Shown here one piece after another: positions 1 through 5,951 of a stretch of 8,835 bases of DNA. Position 1 is the stretch's first letter; the number at the start of each line of letters is the position of its first letter. The notes beneath the pieces were generated by a model that saw nothing but the letters and a program-made list of their open reading frames with translations, made no database searches and was not told the origin of the DNA. This DNA is from Myxococcales bacterium (GTDB lineage Bacteria; Myxococcota_A; Polyangia; Nannocystales; Nannocystaceae): the NCBI GenBank assembly GCA_020431135.1, contig JAGQIT010000348.1, positions 1 to 8,835 of the forward strand. Direction: 5' to 3'. Position numbers and translations under genes: made by a program.

Positions 1-59
1 TGGCGCCGGAGCGGCGGCCGTGAAGGCCGACGCTCCGCGACCATCAACCAACAACAGAT

Positions 60-65
60 AGGAGG
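60..65 (+). promoter_or_regulatory. Strong ribosome binding site of the solute-binding protein gene
   Basis: AGGAGG lies 7 nt before the ATG at 73. It is the best Shine-Dalgarno match in the window and fixes the start of the first gene at the outermost ATG, rather than at the internal ATG codons for residues 21 and 29. The leader just upstream (about 41-59) is A/C-rich and looks unstructured, unlike the GC-rich surroundings, which would favour ribosome access. No promoter could be assigned in the 59 visible bases before it. Confidence 0.85.
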
Positions 66-72
66 AACGGGG

Positions 73-1101
73 ATGAGCACCACACGCAGATCCAAGAACG
101 CCGCGCGCAGGAAACCCAAGGATCGTCGGTGGATGCCACCCCGCTGGGGCGTCGCCATGACGGTCGTCGCCCTCGCCCTCGTCGCCGGCGCCGGTGAGGC
201 GGCGGCCGCCGAGACGGTCAACAAGACCCTCTGCGTCTTCGATCCGGGCGGCGCGACGGGGGACCTCTTCTCGAAGATGAAGGGCTATCAAAACCAGGCG
301 ATCGCCTGGGGGGTCAACTTCGACCTCAAGGCCTACACCGACGAGTCGGTCGCCGCCTCGGACTTCCGCAACAAGAAGTGCGACGCGGTCCTCCTCACCG
401 GCGTCACCGGCAAGGAGTTCAACCGCAAGACCTACTCGCTCGAGGCGATGGGCCTCTTCACGAGCTACGACAACCTGAAGAAGGCGATCGCCGTGCTCGC
501 CAAGCCGAAGGCCGGCCAGCTCACCCGCGACGGCGCCTTCGAGACCGTCGGCATCTACCCGGCCGGCGCCGTCTACCTCCACGTCCGCGATCGCCAGCTC
601 TCGAGCCTGTCGGCGCTCTCGGGGCGCTCGGTGGCGACGATCGACGGCGACAAGGCGGCGATGACGATGGTCCGTGAGGTCGGCGCGACGCCGCAGACCG
701 CCCAGATCAGCAACTTCGCCTCGAAGTTCAACAACGGCGGCGTCGACATCTGCTACAGCCCGGCGACCGCCTACAAGCCGCTCGAGCTCTACAAGGGCGT
801 CGGCGAGCGCGGCGGCGTCGTCCGCTTCCCGATCGCCCAGCTCACCTTCCAGGTCTTCATCCGCGCCGAGGAGTTCCCGGCGGGCTTCGGCGAGACCTCG
901 CGGGGCTGGGTGAGCGGCCAGTTCGACACGATGCTCGGCGTGATCAAGAAGGCCGAGTCGACGATCACGCCGTGGATCGACGTCGACTCCGGCTCCGCCC
1001 GCGGCTACCACGACCTCCTCGACAAGGTGCGCACGAGCCTCGTCGGGCAGGGCGTCTACGACTCCGCCGTGGTCAAGCTCGGCGAGCGCCTCGCCGGGTA
1101 G
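73..1101 (+). CDS. Putative periplasmic solute-binding protein of a TRAP-type transporter
   Basis: A 342-residue secreted protein, likely the extracytoplasmic receptor that captures a substrate for the permease encoded 8 bp downstream. The N-terminus has a long Arg/Lys-rich n-region (residues 1-25), a hydrophobic core (about 27-40) and an Ala-rich cleavage region ending near residue 46 (AAAAE), so a Sec-type signal peptide is likely. The basic stretch is not a convincing twin-arginine motif. The mature part opens with CVFDPGGATGD (54-64), followed by AYTDESVA (87-94) and KKCDAVLLTG (101-110). From memory this pattern matches the family NCBI calls putative solute-binding protein (DUF6091), which occurs next to TRAP large permeases. 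The length suits a TRAP receptor (about 320-350). Cys54, Cys103 and Cys227 are the only cysteines. The ligand cannot be predicted. Family and partnership are fairly sure, substrate unknown. Confidence 0.82.
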   Translation: MSTTRRSKNAARRKPKDRRWMPPRWGVAMTVVALALVAGAGEAAAAETVNKTLCVFDPGGATGDLFSKMKGYQNQAIAWGVNFDLKAYTDESVAASDFRNKKCDAVLLTGVTGKEFNRKTYSLEAMGLFTSYDNLKKAIAVLAKPKAGQLTRDGAFETVGIYPAGAVYLHVRDRQLSSLSALSGRSVATIDGDKAAMTMVREVGATPQTAQISNFASKFNNGGVDICYSPATAYKPLELYKGVGERGGVVRFPIAQLTFQVFIRAEEFPAGFGETSRGWVSGQFDTMLGVIKKAESTITPWIDVDSGSARGYHDLLDKVRTSLVGQGVYDSAVVKLGERLAG

Positions 1102-1109
1102 CCTCGCCT

Positions 1110-3281
1110 ATGGCGGCCGACGGCGGGCGCGGGCGCTTGCCCGCCAACCTCGCGACCTTCGCGACCCTCCTCCTCCTCGCCTCGCTCCTGGTCCAGTGGA
1201 CCGGGACCCAGCTCGGCTCGCAGATGGTCGCGCTCGGCGAGCAGCTGTGGCCGGGCTACGCCGTCGAGCTGCGCGAGGAGCCGACCCCGCCGGTCGAGCC
1301 TAGCGTCGCCGAGGCCGAGGCGAAGGCCGAGGCCGCCGCGCCGAAGACCGCGGACGAGGCGCTGGTCGACGACCTCCTCGGCGACCTCGAGGAGGACGCG
1401 GCCGCGCCCGCGGACAGCGCGAAGGACGAGGTCGCGGTCGGCGGCGACGGGGGCTCGGAGGACGACCTCCTCGACGACCTCCTCGAGGACGTCCCCGGGG
1501 CGAAGAGCGAGGCGGAGCTCGCCGCCGAGAAGCGCGCGGCGGCGCTCGCCGACTACGAGAAGGAGAAGGTCGCCTACGACTCGGCGGTCGCCCGCCGGAC
1601 CGCCGCGGTCGAGGCCTTCGCCGCCGTCGACCTCAGCCTCCTCGCGCTCTTCACCTGGCTCAGCGGACATTTTGGTCCGATCTTCATCATCCTCCTCGGG
1701 ATCGGCGGCGCCGTGGCGACGGCCGGCCGCCACCACATCAGCCTCCGGCCGATCCGCGGGCGTCGCAGCGATCGCGCCGCCCAGGGCGCGTCGCTCGTCG
1801 CCAACCTCCTGCTCATCGCCTCGGTCGCGGCCAACCAACGCAGCCGCGCGGCCGCGGGCACCGGCAGCGACGGCGCCGGGCTCGAGGCTGGCCTGTGGAT
1901 CGCCGCCTTCGCCGTGATGGCGCTCCTCAACCTCGCCCACCTCGTCCGCCCGAAGGAGGGCGACGACGACGGCGGACCCGCGCGCGCGCTCCTCAGCGTC
2001 CCGCTCTACGCGACGATGGCGCTGATCTCCGGCGCCTACTTCCTCGTCGCCGAGGGCTACGTCGCCGGCCTCGCGGTCTACCTCGAGAAGCTCCTCAGCA
2101 ACGTCCAGCTCTACCTCCAGGTCGGCCTCTACATCTGGGTCGGGATGCTCCTCAAGCGCACGCGCCTGGCGTCGCTGGCCTTCGCCGTCGTCCGCCCGTG
2201 GCGCCTGCCGCCGGAGCTCCTGGCGATCGTCGTCGTCGTCCTCGCGGCGGTGCCGACGGCCTACAGCGGCGCCTCGGGGATCTTCGTCATCGCCGCGGGG
2301 GCGCTGATCTTCCGCGAGCTGACGGCGGCCGGCGCCCGTCCGGCGCTCGCCCTCGCGTCGACGGCGATGTCCGGGAGCATGGGCGTGGTGCTCTCGCCCT
2401 GCCTGCTGGTGGTGATCATCTCCTACCTGTCGCCGGTGACCAGCGACGACCTCTTCGCCTGGGGCCGCTGGGTCTTCCTCCTCAGCGCCGGCCTCTTCGC
2501 GCTCGTCGTGCTCCTCACCCGCCAGGGCTCGCTGCGGCCGACGCCGCGCGCCGACGCCTGGCCGCGCAGCGGCGCGGCGCTCCGCGGGCTGCTGCCGCAT
2601 GTCGTCATCTTCGCGGCGGTGCTGCTGATCGCCCGGCTCGTCCTTAAGGCCGGCCTCGACGTCACCTCGGCGGCGTTCCTCCTGCCGCTGGCGCTGCTGC
2701 CGATGCTCGCCTACGACCGCCGCCATCGCCGACGCGCGGGGGACGAGGCGGCGGACGAGGGGCCGCACGCGCCGGAGCCCGGCGACTCGACGGCCTTCGC
2801 CGCGACCGCCGAGACGACGACCCACGTCGGCGCCCTGCTGCTGCTGATGGCGCTCTCGGCCTGCCTCGGCGGCGTCATCGAGCGCGCCGACGTCGTCGCC
2901 CTCTTCCCCGACGCCTTCACCTCGCCCTTCGCCGGCATGGCCGCGCTGATGGTCGTGCTGGTCGTCATCGGCATGATCATGGATCCCTACGGCGCGGTGA
3001 TCCTCGTCCAGGCGACGCTGGCGAGCGCCGCGGTGGCCAGCGGCATCGACCTCGTCCACTTCTGGATGGTCGTCCTCGTCGCCTTCGAGCTCGGCTACCT
3101 GACCCCGCCGGTGGCGCTCAACCACCTCCTCGCCCGCCAGGTGATCGGCGACGAGGCGTCGGAGTCGGCGGGCGCCGGCGAGGGGTCGCTGTGGCGCAGG
3201 CACGAGCGCTACCTCCTGCCGATCACCGTGATGGCGCTGACGCTCGTGCTCGTCGCGTTCGTGCCGCTGCTCCTCGGCTGA
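1110..3281 (+). CDS. TRAP transporter large permease (DctM-like) with N-terminal fused extension
   Basis: A 723-residue inner-membrane permease expected to import the ligand of the upstream binding protein, in TRAP systems usually by Na+ symport. After one N-terminal helix (about 15-31) comes a long charged segment (about 50-170): an acidic Ala/Glu/Asp stretch with a duplicated DDLLxDLxED motif (87-96 and 118-127) and an Ala/Glu/Lys heptad-like helix (about 132-170). Then follow several helices that may stand in for the small DctQ subunit, and the DctM core. Core hallmarks: YSGASGIFVIAAGAL (385-399), SGSMGVVLSP (421-430), GMIMDPYGAVILV (621-633) and ELGYLTPPVALN (660-671). The ATG at 1110 was chosen because it lies 8 bp after the preceding stop; the frame is open further upstream but that part is Arg-rich shadow of the previous gene. 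No strong Shine-Dalgarno is visible, so translational coupling is likely. It is longer than a plain DctM (about 430), consistent with a fusion. Confidence 0.88.
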   Translation: MAADGGRGRLPANLATFATLLLLASLLVQWTGTQLGSQMVALGEQLWPGYAVELREEPTPPVEPSVAEAEAKAEAAAPKTADEALVDDLLGDLEEDAAAPADSAKDEVAVGGDGGSEDDLLDDLLEDVPGAKSEAELAAEKRAAALADYEKEKVAYDSAVARRTAAVEAFAAVDLSLLALFTWLSGHFGPIFIILLGIGGAVATAGRHHISLRPIRGRRSDRAAQGASLVANLLLIASVAANQRSRAAAGTGSDGAGLEAGLWIAAFAVMALLNLAHLVRPKEGDDDGGPARALLSVPLYATMALISGAYFLVAEGYVAGLAVYLEKLLSNVQLYLQVGLYIWVGMLLKRTRLASLAFAVVRPWRLPPELLAIVVVVLAAVPTAYSGASGIFVIAAGALIFRELTAAGARPALALASTAMSGSMGVVLSPCLLVVIISYLSPVTSDDLFAWGRWVFLLSAGLFALVVLLTRQGSLRPTPRADAWPRSGAALRGLLPHVVIFAAVLLIARLVLKAGLDVTSAAFLLPLALLPMLAYDRRHRRRAGDEAADEGPHAPEPGDSTAFAATAETTTHVGALLLLMALSACLGGVIERADVVALFPDAFTSPFAGMAALMVVLVVIGMIMDPYGAVILVQATLASAAVASGIDLVHFWMVVLVAFELGYLTPPVALNHLLARQVIGDEASESAGAGEGSLWRRHERYLLPITVMALTLVLVAFVPLLLG

Positions 3282-3306
3282 GCGCTCGCGCGCGTTCGTC
3301 CGCGCT

Positions 3307-3338
3307 CGCGAAGAACGCCGCCTCGACGGCGGCTCGCG
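3307..3338 (+). terminator. GC-rich hairpin after the permease gene
   Basis: A stem GCCGCC/GGCGGC (3317-3322 and 3328-3333) closes a 5-nt loop. An outer pairing, CGCGA (3307-3311) with TCGCG (3334-3338), is separated from it by a one-sided 5-nt bulge. It sits in the 78 bp between the permease stop and the next gene. There is no T-tract, so it may be an attenuator, an mRNA-stabilising stem or chance in such GC-rich DNA rather than a true terminator. Confidence 0.25.
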
Positions 3339-3359
3339 GCTGTGCTCTGGTGGACGGCG

Positions 3360-4205
3360 ATGGTCGCCCGCGTCGTCGCCTGGCTCGTCGCGCTGCTCGT
3401 CTGCGTCGACGGCTACCTCGCCGCCTGGGCGCTCTTCTACGACCTCCTCCCGCGGGTTCTCAACGTCCTCGTGCCGATGCTCGTCGCGCCGGTGCTGATC
3501 ATCCTCGCGTATCAGGCGATCTACACGGCGCTGCGGGTCCCTGAGCGCCTACAGGCGGTGATGCCCGTGGCGATCGCGACGATCACCCTGTGGCTGCCGG
3601 GGGTCGCGCTGATCGTCACGCCGGCCCGCGGGGCGATCGACGCCTGGCGCTACGCGAGCGTCGACGCGGTCGCGCCGGAGGCCGCCGCGGCGCTCGACGG
3701 CGACGGCCTCTTCCACGTCGAGTTCACCGCCGACGCGGTCGCTGTGCGCGAGCTCGCGGGGACCAAGACCTGGCAGCGGCAGCACAAGTCCGGCGACAGC
3801 TTCACGAAGTACACCGAGGTCGCGGTCGCCGTGCCGGTGCTCCGCCGCGGGGCCGCGGGCGATCGCCCTGTCGCCGCGTGGTTGGTCGAGCGGACGACCG
3901 GGGCGGTCGCCGACACGTCGCTGATGCGCGCCGCGGAGAGCGAGCTGGCGCCGGTCCGCGGGCTCGCGCTCCACGACGCCGCGACCCGGGCCAAGGTGCT
4001 CGAGGCGGTCGCCGCCAGCCCGGCGCCCGCGGTCGCCGAGCCGCTGCTCCTCGAGCCCAGCGGCTCGCTGGCGGAGGCGACCGCGGAGGCAGAGCGCTGG
4101 GCGCTCGGGATCCTCATCGCCGTCCACCTCCTGTGGGTCGCGCTCCCGGTCGGCCTGCTGATCCGCGCGGAGGTGCGCGGTCGACCGCTCTCGGGCGCCC
4201 TCTGA
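3360..4205 (+). CDS. Membrane protein of unknown function, downstream of the TRAP genes
   Basis: I do not recognise the family. From the ATG at 3360 it has 281 residues. Three hydrophobic segments lie near the N-terminus (about 5-27, 34-58 and 68-87), followed by a soluble domain of roughly 160 residues (about 90-247) and one C-terminal helix (about 248-268) with a short basic tail. The soluble part has a Trp/Lys/Ser/Thr-rich stretch around TKTWQRQHKSGDSFTKYTE (135-153) and a later Ala/Glu/Pro-rich helical region. The start is uncertain: ATG 3360 has a GGTGG stretch 6 nt upstream, but a GTG at 3342 would add six residues. It follows the TRAP permease by 78 bp on the same strand, so it may be co-transcribed and assist or regulate transport; this is guilt by association only. 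Codon use matches its neighbours. Confidence 0.65.
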   Translation: MVARVVAWLVALLVCVDGYLAAWALFYDLLPRVLNVLVPMLVAPVLIILAYQAIYTALRVPERLQAVMPVAIATITLWLPGVALIVTPARGAIDAWRYASVDAVAPEAAAALDGDGLFHVEFTADAVAVRELAGTKTWQRQHKSGDSFTKYTEVAVAVPVLRRGAAGDRPVAAWLVERTTGAVADTSLMRAAESELAPVRGLALHDAATRAKVLEAVAASPAPAVAEPLLLEPSGSLAEATAEAERWALGILIAVHLLWVALPVGLLIRAEVRGRPLSGAL

Positions 4206-4442
4206 TCGCGCGACGAGGCGAGCGAGCAAGCGGGGCGTCATGCGATCGCGCGCCGCTCCGCGAGCGTCACGGCGACGGCGGATGCGCGCGAGCGGGGCCC
4301 CTCCTCGCGGCCGCCGCGGCCCGGCGGTGCGCCTTCGCGGCCACCCGCGGGCCTGTGCTGCGCCGAAGCTCCGCTGAGTTCGGGCGAGCGAGGGAAGCGG
4401 ACCCTCCTGCGGTCGTTCAGCGCTTCAGCTATCTTCGCGGCG
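4206..4442. other. 237 bp intergenic spacer before prfH
   Basis: No coding frame here looks real; the open frames crossing it are Arg/Ala/Gly-rich shadows. It contains a small perfect hairpin CGCTC-CGC-GAGCG (4254-4266) and a GCGATCGC palindrome (4242-4249), both expected by chance in DNA of this composition. The 3' end carries the probable prfH promoter. I see no remnant of an rtcB gene. Confidence 0.5.
4430..4435 (+). promoter_or_regulatory. -10-like hexamer TATCTT directly before prfH (leaderless promoter candidate)
   Basis: TATCTT ends 7 nt before the ATG at 4443, and the intervening TCGCGGCG-type sequence has no Shine-Dalgarno. This spacing places the transcription start at or next to the A of the ATG, the arrangement of leaderless genes in GC-rich bacteria. 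The -35 area (about 4407-4412, CTGCGG) is a poor match. The same arrangement recurs before two other genes in this window. Confidence 0.5.
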
Positions 4443-5111
4443 ATGACGGACGCGGACGCGAGCGCGCGCGGGAGAACCTGGCTCCTGCTGTCGGCCGGCC
4501 ACGGCCCGGCGGAGTGCGCCTACGCGGTCGCCCGCGTCGAGCCGATCGTCGCCGCGGAGGCGAATGCCCGCGGCCTGCATTGCGAGGTGATCGACGAGAC
4601 CGCCGGCCCAGCGCCGGAGACCCTCGCCTCTGTTCTCCTCGAGATCGCCGACGGCGACGCCGAGCGCGGCGCGGCGCGGGCCTTCGTCGACGCCTGGGCC
4701 GGCACCGTGCAGTGGAGCTGCCGGAGCCCGCTGCGGCCGCACCACCGCCGGCGCAATTGGTACATCAAGGCGGAGGCGCTCGATCTCGAGGTCGCCGGCC
4801 TCCCGGAGCTGAGGGAGGCGGACGTCGACTTCAGCGCGGCGCGCAGCGGCGGCGCCGGCGGGCAGAACGTCAACAAGCGGAGCACGGCGGTGCGCGCCGT
4901 CCATCGGCCGACGGGGATCGAGGTCGTGGCCCGCGACGAGCGGACCCAGGGGCAGAACCGACGGATCGCCGTCGACCGCCTGCGGGCGCTCCTCGCCGCG
5001 CGCGCGGGCGACGAGCGGGCGGCGAAGGAGCGCGCCCGCTGGGGCGCGCATCAGGAGCTCGAGCGCGGCAACCCGCGTCGGGTCTTCCGCGGGCCTGACT
5101 TCCGCGCGTAG
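4443..5111 (+). CDS. prfH: Peptide chain release factor H (PrfH-type ribosome rescue factor)
   Basis: A 222-residue class I release-factor relative that should hydrolyse peptidyl-tRNA on stalled ribosomes. The N-terminal part has the PrfH-specific pattern LLLSAGHGPAECAYAV (14-29), an EA-containing helix (39-40) and the segment GTVQWSCRSPLRPHHRRRNW (87-106). The catalytic domain follows with GGQ at 139-141 in the context SGGAGGQNVNKRSTAVRAVH, then ERTQGQNR (166-173), and a basic C-terminal tail. Length (family about 200) and the missing codon-recognition domain separate it from RF1/RF2; the N-terminal signature and size separate it from ArfB (about 140). Published work on the family links PrfH to an RtcB2 RNA ligase that reseals 16S rRNA cut in the decoding centre, with the genes usually adjacent. 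Here no ligase gene is visible on either side. The gene looks intact, unlike the broken prfH of E. coli K-12. It probably uses its own leaderless promoter. Confidence 0.93.
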   Translation: MTDADASARGRTWLLLSAGHGPAECAYAVARVEPIVAAEANARGLHCEVIDETAGPAPETLASVLLEIADGDAERGAARAFVDAWAGTVQWSCRSPLRPHHRRRNWYIKAEALDLEVAGLPELREADVDFSAARSGGAGGQNVNKRSTAVRAVHRPTGIEVVARDERTQGQNRRIAVDRLRALLAARAGDERAAKERARWGAHQELERGNPRRVFRGPDFRA

Positions 5112-5135
5112 ACGGCGGCCCCGCTCGCGATTCGA

Positions 5136-5879
5136 TCAGCACCCGCCGACCGGCAGCTCGGTCGCGCTCAGGGTGTCCTTCATCGGCACCCAGGGGAGGT
5201 CGCCGGAGATGAAGTCGAGGGTCACCTCGACGTCGAGCGTCGTCGGGCAGACCTGCTGCTCGGGCCAGCTCACGACGCCGACGCCGGCGGCCGCGTCGAC
5301 GACCGGCTGGGCGAGCGGGTCGAAGGTCAGGCAGCCGTCGAGGCCGTCGGCGATCGACGCGAACTCGATCCCCCACTCGGGCGGCGTGTCGATCCTGTAG
5401 AGGCCTGCTTGCCCCGGCCAGACGAGGCGCAGCTCGGTGCAGCGGCCGCTGTTCTTCTCGGCCTTGCGGATGAACACGCGGTCGAGGCCGCCGGCGAAGA
5501 ACATCGCCGCGTACTCGGCGTCCTCGACGTCGCCGGTGGTGCCGGAGTCCGTCGCACCCGTGTCGGTGTCGCTGTCCGTCGCGTCGGTGGTGGTCGTCGT
5601 CGCGTCGGCGGTGGTGGTCGTCGCGTCGGCGGTGGTGGTCGACGTGTCGGCGGTGGTCGACGTGTCGGCGGTGGTCGACGTGCTCTCGCCGGGCCCGGTG
5701 CTCGCGGTCGTCGTGTCGCTGTCGGAGGTCGAGGTCGCCGCCGAGGTCGCGGAGGTCGAGGTCGTCGCCTCGGTCGCCGCGGTGGTCATGATCGCCGTGT
5801 CGTCGCCGCACGCGGCGAGGACGAGGACGAGGAGCGTCGGCGGGAGGGCGCTGCGGAGGTGGGCGCGAAAGTAATCCAT
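5136..5879 (-). CDS. Lipoprotein with long Thr/Ser-rich linker, function unknown
   Basis: A 247-residue predicted lipoprotein. The signal peptide has a hydrophobic core (about 11-22) and the lipobox LAAC with acylated Cys24, followed by GDD. Residues 27-120 are a low-complexity Thr/Ala/Ser/Asp linker with no other domain content, expected to be extended and to hold the distal domain away from the membrane. The C-terminal domain (about 121-247) has aromatic/hydrophobic beta-like stretches and four cysteines (147, 183, 211, 247), allowing two disulfides; Cys247 is the last residue. I do not recognise this domain. The ATG at 5879 is chosen because the signal peptide starts there; the open frame extends another 1.1 kb upstream only as an antisense shadow of the amidotransferase gene. 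It converges on prfH with a 24 bp gap and is divergent from the amidotransferase. The linker style resembles lipoproteins of Nannocystaceae, from memory. Confidence 0.85.
   Translation of the reverse strand: MDYFRAHLRSALPPTLLVLVLAACGDDTAIMTTAATEATTSTSATSAATSTSDSDTTTASTGPGESTSTTADTSTTADTSTTTADATTTTADATTTTTDATDSDTDTGATDSGTTGDVEDAEYAAMFFAGGLDRVFIRKAEKNSGRCTELRLVWPGQAGLYRIDTPPEWGIEFASIADGLDGCLTFDPLAQPVVDAAAGVGVVSWPEQQVCPTTLDVEVTLDFISGDLPWVPMKDTLSATELPVGGC
5584..5682. repeat. In-frame 21/18-bp tandem repeat in the lipoprotein linker
   Basis: Five consecutive units beginning TCGG(C/T)GGTGG: three of 21 bp (5584-5604, 5605-5625, 5626-5646) and two identical ones of 18 bp (5647-5664, 5665-5682). On the - strand they encode residues 67-99 as TSTTAD, TSTTAD, TSTTTAD, ATTTTAD and ATTTTTD. 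All unit lengths are multiples of three, so gain or loss of a unit changes linker length without a frameshift. The 18-bp units differ from the third 21-bp unit by loss of one GTG triplet, as slippage would produce. Confidence 0.9.
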
Positions 5880-5884
5880 ACCCG

Positions 5885-5915
5885 AGGATCGCCGGCGAGC
5901 GGGGGGCGCTGTCAA
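5885..5915 (-). promoter_or_regulatory. Candidate promoter of the lipoprotein gene
   Basis: On the - strand a perfect TTGACA (5915 to 5910) is followed after 19 bp by GATCCT (5890 to 5885), which keeps the important A2 and T6 of the -10 consensus. Transcription would start at or near the ATG (5879). A perfect -35 hexamer is unlikely by chance in DNA this GC-rich, but the -10 is weak and the spacer long, so this is a moderate call. It lies in the 72 bp divergent region shared with the amidotransferase promoter. Confidence 0.4.
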
Positions 5916-5938
5916 CCACGGTCTCGGGCGGCGGCGTG

Positions 5939-5944
5939 TATGCT
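5939..5944 (+). promoter_or_regulatory. -10-like hexamer TATGCT directly before the amidotransferase gene
   Basis: TATGCT ends exactly 7 nt before the ATG at 5952, the same distance as before prfH. The 7 intervening bases (GCCGGCG) contain no Shine-Dalgarno. This fits a leaderless transcript starting at the initiation codon. No convincing -35 is seen 16-18 bp upstream. Confidence 0.5.
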
Positions 5945-5951
5945 GCCGGCG

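Noticed and set aside
1056..3203. 715-codon open frame antisense to the TRAP permease
   Set aside because: Its translation is dominated by Arg, Asp, Glu and Gly with no domain, the usual artefact of high third-position GC; the + strand has clear DctM motifs.
4204..4266. Direct repeat GATCGCGCG (4204 and 4244) and hairpin CGCTC-CGC-GAGCG as an attachment or operator site
   Set aside because: Short G/C-only words recur by chance in DNA of this composition; no mobile gene or repeat partner supports a site.
3590..5098. 502-codon + strand frame across the membrane protein and prfH
   Set aside because: Low-complexity Arg/Ala/Gly translation, out of frame with two well-supported genes.
4443..5111. 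Assignment as ArfB or as a truncated RF1/RF2
   Set aside because: The N-terminal LLLSAGHGPAEC pattern and the WSCRSPLRPHHRRRNW segment are specific to PrfH; the length is near full for PrfH and too long for ArfB.
5584..5682. CRISPR-like array
   Set aside because: Units are directly adjacent with no spacers and encode an in-frame peptide repeat.
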